A DNA stretch of 9,904 bases from Limnohabitans sp. GTDB lineage: Bacteria > Pseudomonadota > Gammaproteobacteria > Burkholderiales > Burkholderiaceae_C. Location of the stretch: NCBI GenBank assembly GCA_024641725.1, contig JAHECM010000005.1, positions 2,785-12,688 of the forward strand. The letters are read 5' to 3'. Positions 6,723 through 9,904 of this stretch are shown in pieces. The notes under the pieces were generated by a model. That model had not been told where the DNA came from. It searched no databases and saw only the letters and a list, made by a program, of their open reading frames with translations. Both the position numbers and the translations under genes were made by a program. Numbering within the stretch: the first letter of the stretch is position 1; the number at the start of each line of letters is the position of its first letter.

Positions 6723-8384
6723 TCAGTTGAAGAACTTGGCCACGCTCAAGGCCGTGCGGTACACGCCCCAGGCCAGTGGAATGCCCACAGCAGCCCAAGC
6801 CAGCCACACCCCAACAGGGCTGCTGACGTGGGCCGACGTGCCACCGGCGCCGACCTCGGTGGCTGCGGCGCGCTCGTGGGCCAGTTGTTTTTCTACGGCC
6901 AGTTCAGCGTCGGTCATGAAGTACTTTTGATCGACCGGTTTGACCAGCAAATTGCAGATCACGCCAATCACCAACATGCCCACCAAGATGTACATGGTTT
7001 GGTTGTAAACCTGCTCGCGGGGCAAGCCTAAGCCCAGCTGGTAGTCGCGCATGTAGTTGACCACCACGGGGCCCAAAATACCGGCAGTGGCCCAAGCGGT
7101 CAGCAAGCGGCCGTGGATGGCGCCCACCATTTGCGTGCCAAACAAGTCGGCAAGGTAAGCGGGCACGGTGGCAAAGCCGCCGCCGTACATGCTCAAGATG
7201 ATGCAAAAGGCGGCCACAAACATCAACTTGTTGCCCGCGCCCGCGCTGGCCGGGATGCTGGCGTAGAGCAAACCGCCCAGCACAAAAAACACGATGTAGG
7301 TCAGCTTGCGGCCCAGCTTGTCAGAGAAGCTGGCCCACACAAAACGGCCACCGATGTTGAACAAGCTCAGCAGCGCCGTGAAGCCCGCCGCCACTGCCGC
7401 GATGGCGGTCAGTTGGCCCTTGTCGAGTTCGCCAAATTTGGCACTCACGCCAATCAAGCCGCCACCAAACACTTCTTGCAACATGGGGCTGGCCATGCCG
7501 ATCACGCCAATGCCAGCGGACACGTTCATGCACAGCACCATCCAGACCAGCCAGAACTGCGGAATGCCCCAGACCTTGCTCACATGCACATGGCCGTGGG
7601 TGATCATGGCGTTGCTGCCTTGGGCCACGGGGGGCGTCCAGCCCTCGGGTTTCCAGCCGGTGGCTGGCACGCGGTAGAGCAGCGCGCCGCCCATCATGAA
7701 CACAAAGTACACCGCCGCCATGACCACAAAGGTGGCGGCCACGCCGACGTTGGTGTCAGAGGCGAATTGTTTCATCAGCTCAGCGGCCATGGGCGAGCCG
7801 ATCATCGCGCCGCCGCCAAAGCCCATGATGGCCATGCCGGTGGCCATGCCCCGGCGGTCAGGGAACCATTTGATCAAGGTGCTGACGGGCGAGATGTAGC
7901 CCAAGCCCAGCCCCACCCCGCCGATCACGCCGGAGCCCAGCAGCATCATCCAGAACTGGTGCATGTGCACGCCCAGCGCCGAAATCAACATGCCGCCGCA
8001 CCAGCAAAAGGCGCTGACCACACCGGCTTTGCGCGGACCAGCCCGTTCGAGCCAGCCGCCCCAGATGGCGGCCGAGCTGCCCAGCAGCACAAAAAACAGG
8101 GTGTACATCCAACCCAGGGTCGAAATCTTCCAGTCGCAGCTGGTGATGAACAGTTCTTGAAAAAAGCCAATTTCGGGGCCGCACTTGATGGCCTCTTTGA
8201 CGCCCAATGCTTTGGACAGTGGCAGCCAAAACACCGAAAAGCCATAGGCCATGCCGATGCACAGGTGAATGGCCAGCGCTGCCGGTGGCACCAGCCAGCG
8301 GTTGAAGCCGGGGCTCGCAATGATGCGTTCTTTGGACAGCCAGCCCGCGCTTGGCGCGTCTGCTGTGGAAGCGTTTGATGTCAT
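6723..8384 (-). CDS. OFA-family MFS transporter (oxalate/formate antiporter family)
   Basis: A 553-residue inner-membrane carrier of the major facilitator superfamily, OFA (OxlT-like) family. The signature GLGYISPVSTLIKWFPDRRG (160-179) and the GFGGGAMIGSP run after it are characteristic of OFA. About 12 hydrophobic segments are visible, from about 32-56 (TM1) to 461-482 (TM12), with a long loop at 238-272. A 13th hydrophobic stretch lies at about 524-546, making the protein longer than classical OxlT (about 420 residues). The TM1-TM2 loop (57-88) is long and contains C68 and C83. The TM8 arginine (R347, in NIGGRF) matches OxlT R272, whereas the TM11 position corresponding to OxlT K355 appears to be W431. 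The ATG at 8384 has AGGAG 5 nt upstream; an upstream start at 8465 lies inside the control region and was not chosen. As first gene of the fds operon it most likely moves formate or a related small carboxylate; the substrate is inferred. Confidence 0.9.
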   Translation of the reverse strand: MTSNASTADAPSAGWLSKERIIASPGFNRWLVPPAALAIHLCIGMAYGFSVFWLPLSKALGVKEAIKCGPEIGFFQELFITSCDWKISTLGWMYTLFFVLLGSSAAIWGGWLERAGPRKAGVVSAFCWCGGMLISALGVHMHQFWMMLLGSGVIGGVGLGLGYISPVSTLIKWFPDRRGMATGMAIMGFGGGAMIGSPMAAELMKQFASDTNVGVAATFVVMAAVYFVFMMGGALLYRVPATGWKPEGWTPPVAQGSNAMITHGHVHVSKVWGIPQFWLVWMVLCMNVSAGIGVIGMASPMLQEVFGGGLIGVSAKFGELDKGQLTAIAAVAAGFTALLSLFNIGGRFVWASFSDKLGRKLTYIVFFVLGGLLYASIPASAGAGNKLMFVAAFCIILSMYGGGFATVPAYLADLFGTQMVGAIHGRLLTAWATAGILGPVVVNYMRDYQLGLGLPREQVYNQTMYILVGMLVIGVICNLLVKPVDQKYFMTDAELAVEKQLAHERAAATEVGAGGTSAHVSSPVGVWLAWAAVGIPLAWGVYRTALSVAKFFN

Positions 8385-8389
8385 CGTGT

Positions 8390-8394
8390 CTCCT
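8390..8394 (-). promoter_or_regulatory. Ribosome binding site that fixes the transporter start
   Basis: AGGAG on the minus strand lies 5 nt before the ATG at 8384. It favours the 553-residue form over an extension of 27 residues from 8465 that would run through the dyad and likely promoter and looks non-coding. Confidence 0.75.
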
Positions 8395-8443
8395 GTTGGT
8401 TTTGTCCGCACAAGGGCGGGGTGGCTTGAAAAGGTTGTGTTGG

Positions 8444-8457
8444 TGACAAATCTGTCA
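8444..8457. promoter_or_regulatory. Candidate operator: perfect dyad TGACA-N4-TGTCA
   Basis: The 14-bp sequence TGACAAATCTGTCA has two perfect 5-bp half-sites separated by 4 bp. It is centred about 66 bp upstream of the transporter ATG and about 141 bp upstream of the regulator ATG. Dimeric winged-helix regulators such as ModE bind dyads of this general kind. The divergent regulator is the obvious candidate to bind it, but its recognition sequence is not known to me. Confidence 0.45.
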
Positions 8458-8526
8458 GAAACCATTCAGTTTCAAGGCCGAACGCACTGTAAGCTGACCC
8501 GCCTGCTTTGCCAATATGAAAGCTGC

Positions 8527-8553
8527 GGCACACGCTTTAGGCTGTGCGTGGCC
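8527..8553. promoter_or_regulatory. Imperfect hairpin/dyad upstream of the regulator gene
   Basis: GGC, a bulged A, then CACGC (8527-8535) pairs with GCGTG-GCC (8546-8553) around a 10-nt loop, an 8-bp stem with one bulge. It ends 38 bp before the regulator ATG at 8592. It could be a second protein-binding site or a hairpin in the 5' leader of the regulator mRNA. No U-run follows, so it is not a standard terminator. Confidence 0.35.
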
Positions 8554-8591
8554 TGCCCTTTATGCTGTTCAGCACCTATGAGAGCGACAAC

Positions 8592-9665
8592 ATGCCCAAA
8601 GTTTCGATCAAACCGCAATGGACCATCAGTGACCTGACCGGCCACAGCCTGTCGCCCCGCTTGCTGCAATTGCTGCAAGAAGTGCAGGCCCACGGCTCCT
8701 TGTCGGCCGCTTGCAAACTCAGCGGCGCGTCTTACCGCCATGCTTGGAGCCTGATCCGTCAGGGCGAAACCCAGCTGGGCCAAGCCCTGCTGACCATGGA
8801 GCGCGGCAAAGGCTCCAGCCTGACCCCGTTGGGCGAGCGCTTGGTTTGGGCAGGCCACCGCATCAGCGCACGCCTGAGCCCCATGCTCGAAACCCTGGCT
8901 TCGGAGCTGGAGATGGAGCTGGGCAAGGTCATGAACGCCCAGCAGTCGGTGCTGCGGGTGCACGCCAGCCACGGTTTTGCCGTCGAAAAACTGATCGAAG
9001 CGCTGGTGCACCAAGGCAGCAGCGTTGAGCGAAAATACGTGGGCAGCCAAGAGTCGGTGGTTGACTTGCAAGAGGGCCGCAGCGAGTTGGCGGGCTTTCA
9101 TGTGCCACAGGGCGAATTCGAGACACGCGCCCTGGCCCATTACGCCCAATGGCTGGACCCCGAGCACAGCCGCTTGATCCATGTGGCCACACGCCGACAG
9201 GGCCTGATGGTGGCGGCGGGCAACCCACTCAAAATTTATGGTGTGGCCGATCTGGCCCGCCCTGCGGTGCGCTTTGTCAACCGCCAGCCCAGCTCGGGCA
9301 CGCGGTTTTTGTTGGAGTGCTTTTTGGGCAAAGCGGGCGTGGCCCAGGCGCAGATCAACGGCTACAACCACAGCGAGTTCACCCACGCGGCCGTGGCCGC
9401 CTACGTGGCCAGCGGCATGGCCGATGCTGGGCTGGGGGTAGAAACCCCCTCGCGCCGCTTTGGCCTGGAGTTCGTGCCGCTGGCGTCGGAGCGCTACTTT
9501 TTGCTGTGTCATCAAGACAGCCTCGCCAGCCCTGCACTGCAAGCGGTGCTGGGCATTTTGCGCAGCCCAGCCTTCCATGCCGAGGTGGACGCGCTCCCCG
9601 GTTACTCGGCCGCCGACTGCGGCTTGGTGCAGACGCTGGCACAGGCCTTTCCCGGGTGTGTTTGA
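8592..9665 (+). CDS. ModE-like HTH regulator with periplasmic-binding-protein-like ligand domain
   Basis: A 357-residue one-component regulator. Residues about 18-92 form a ModE/LysR-type winged helix-turn-helix: GSLSAACKLSGASYRHAW (35-52) is the recognition unit, followed by the wing region ending SLTPLGERLV (76-85). Residues about 118-350 match the PBP-like domain related to molybdate-binding proteins: RQPSSGTRFLLE (231-242), then HAAVAAYVASGMADAGLG (265-282) and LEFVPLASERYFLL (292-305). There is no signal peptide or membrane segment, so the ligand is sensed in the cytoplasm. Proteins of this architecture usually govern molybdenum- or tungsten-related genes; here the neighbour is a molybdenum formate dehydrogenase, so the ligand may be molybdate, tungstate or formate. 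It fills the place of fdsR in Cupriavidus. The ATG at 8592 was chosen because it has a weak GAGAG site upstream; GTG 8544 and ATG 8562 are alternatives with no Shine-Dalgarno sequence, and the extra residues do not look like domain sequence. Confidence 0.85.
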   Translation: MPKVSIKPQWTISDLTGHSLSPRLLQLLQEVQAHGSLSAACKLSGASYRHAWSLIRQGETQLGQALLTMERGKGSSLTPLGERLVWAGHRISARLSPMLETLASELEMELGKVMNAQQSVLRVHASHGFAVEKLIEALVHQGSSVERKYVGSQESVVDLQEGRSELAGFHVPQGEFETRALAHYAQWLDPEHSRLIHVATRRQGLMVAAGNPLKIYGVADLARPAVRFVNRQPSSGTRFLLECFLGKAGVAQAQINGYNHSEFTHAAVAAYVASGMADAGLGVETPSRRFGLEFVPLASERYFLLCHQDSLASPALQAVLGILRSPAFHAEVDALPGYSAADCGLVQTLAQAFPGCV

Positions 9666-9680
9666 TTCAACATGGGGGGG

Positions 9681-9710
9681 GTGTGAGTGCCCGAGAGTGC
9701 TTGTGAGTGC
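9681..9710 (+). repeat. Three 10-bp-phased direct repeats ending GAGTGC
   Basis: Three consecutive 10-mers read GTGTGAGTGC, CCGAGAGTGC and TTGTGAGTGC. All share GAGTGC in the same phase, and the first and third differ only at position 1. The repeat lies 56-85 bp upstream of the next ATG and has the period of a DNA helical turn, so it could be a binding site on one face of the helix, or a chance repeat in GC-rich DNA. Confidence 0.5.
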
Positions 9711-9752
9711 GACCCTGAATGTGCCCTGAAAGTTGGACGCAAGCCGTGCAGG

Positions 9753-9765
9753 CATAATCCACGCC
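9753..9765 (+). promoter_or_regulatory. -10-like hexamer adjoining the ATG at 9766
   Basis: CATAAT at 9753-9758 matches the -10 consensus at five of six positions and is followed by 7 nt and the ATG at 9766. TTGGAC at 9733-9738 resembles a -35 element, but the 14-bp spacing is short. No Shine-Dalgarno sequence is present, so the transcript may be leaderless, as proposed for the gene at 15. Confidence 0.4.
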
Positions 9766-9904
9766 ATGTTCACGTCCCCCCACCTCCTGCGCCGACTGGC
9801 CCGCCTCGTGCTGGTCTGGTATGTGCTGTTTGTGGGTGTTTCGGTGATGGCGGCCATGGTGCCCACCGACAAAACCGTGAACGTGGTCTGCTCCAGCATG
9901 GGCG
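9766..9904 (+). CDS. Partial small membrane or exported protein, DUF2946-like
   Basis: Only the first 46 codons lie in the window; the gene continues past the right edge. The visible part has a basic start (RRLAR at 9-13), a hydrophobic segment at about 14-32 that looks like a signal anchor or uncleaved signal peptide, and a VVCSSMG motif at 40-46. A short arginine-rich start, one helix and a VCS motif resemble DUF2946 proteins, small Burkholderiales proteins of unknown function often found near copper or TonB-receptor genes. The match rests on general resemblance over 46 residues. The start was chosen as the first ATG after the -10-like hexamer. It is downstream of the regulator on the same strand with its own apparent promoter, so a link to formate metabolism is not implied. 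Confidence 0.55.
   Translation, partial: MFTSPHLLRRLARLVLVWYVLFVGVSVMAAMVPTDKTVNVVCSSMG

Larger units (their letters stand above)
8385..8591. promoter_or_regulatory. Divergent control region between the fds operon and its putative regulator
   Basis: This stretch of 207 bp separates the minus-strand operon from the plus-strand regulator and must hold the promoters of both unless transcription enters from outside. It is less GC-rich in its middle than the flanking genes. A TTGAAA hexamer on the minus strand (8475 to 8470) could be a -35 element of the operon, but the sequence 17 nt on is a poor -10 and lies inside a perfect dyad. This would suit a regulated promoter. For the regulator, TTGCCA (8508-8513) is a possible -35, again with no good -10. 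Exact promoters cannot be assigned by eye. Confidence 0.55.
9666..9765. other. Intergenic stretch with G8 run
   Basis: The 100 bp between the regulator stop codon and the next gene contain a run of eight G (9674-9681), a three-fold 10-bp repeat and a -10-like hexamer close to the next ATG. No hairpin with a T-run is visible, so the end of the regulator transcript is not marked by an obvious intrinsic terminator. Confidence 0.5.

Noticed and set aside
8385..8465. N-terminal extension of the OFA transporter from 8465
   Set aside because: The ATG at 8384 has a strong AGGAG site, and the extension would translate the dyad and likely promoter into non-membrane sequence absent from the family.
8472..9899. 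A 475-codon open frame on the minus strand antisense to the regulator
   Set aside because: It covers the regulator, whose HTH and PBP motifs are intact on the plus strand, and runs through both intergenic regions. Its composition is typical of an antisense shadow.

Overview
The window looks like chromosomal DNA from a GC-rich betaproteobacterium, most likely Burkholderiales and perhaps Comamonadaceae. This rests on the strong G/C third-position bias, the gene order fdsG-fdsB-fdsA-fdsC-fdsD known from Cupriavidus and Rhodobacter, and the style of the proteins. No rRNA, tRNA, mobile element or CRISPR array was seen. The base composition is even, with no sign of recent transfer.

Layout. (1) 15-626, plus strand: a small FMN nitroreductase of the YdjA type, with a -10-like hexamer directly before its ATG. 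(2) 641-8384, minus strand: one tightly packed operon that reads, in order of transcription, OFA-family transporter (8384-6723), fdsG (6691-6236), fdsB (6239-4683), fdsA (4664-1725), fdhD/fdsC (1725-895) and fdsD (874-641). Junctions are 31 bp, a 4-bp overlap, 18 bp, a 1-bp overlap and 20 bp. (3) 8385-8591: a divergent control region with a perfect 14-bp dyad and a separate imperfect hairpin. (4) 8592-9665, plus strand: a regulator with a ModE-like DNA-binding domain fused to a periplasmic-binding-protein-like ligand domain. (5) 9666-9765: a short intergenic stretch with a G8 run and three 10-bp-phased repeats. (6) 9766 to the window edge, plus strand: the start of a small one-helix protein resembling DUF2946.

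How the genes work together. The operon encodes a cytoplasmic, molybdenum-dependent, NAD-linked formate dehydrogenase. FdsA oxidises formate at a bis-MGD molybdenum centre with cysteine (not selenocysteine) as the active-site ligand. Electrons pass through its iron-sulfur chain to FdsB (FMN, NAD site) and FdsG ([2Fe-2S]). FdhD/FdsC sulfurates and protects the cofactor, and FdsD is the small accessory subunit. The leading OFA transporter probably brings in formate or a related carboxylate. The divergent regulator suggests that the operon answers to an oxyanion or small-anion signal, possibly molybdate or formate.

The core is an ordinary fds operon. The points worth a second look are the co-transcribed transporter and its apparent lack of the OxlT TM11 lysine, the dyad in the divergent promoter, an apparent insertion of about 20 residues in FdsA, and two genes that look leaderless.
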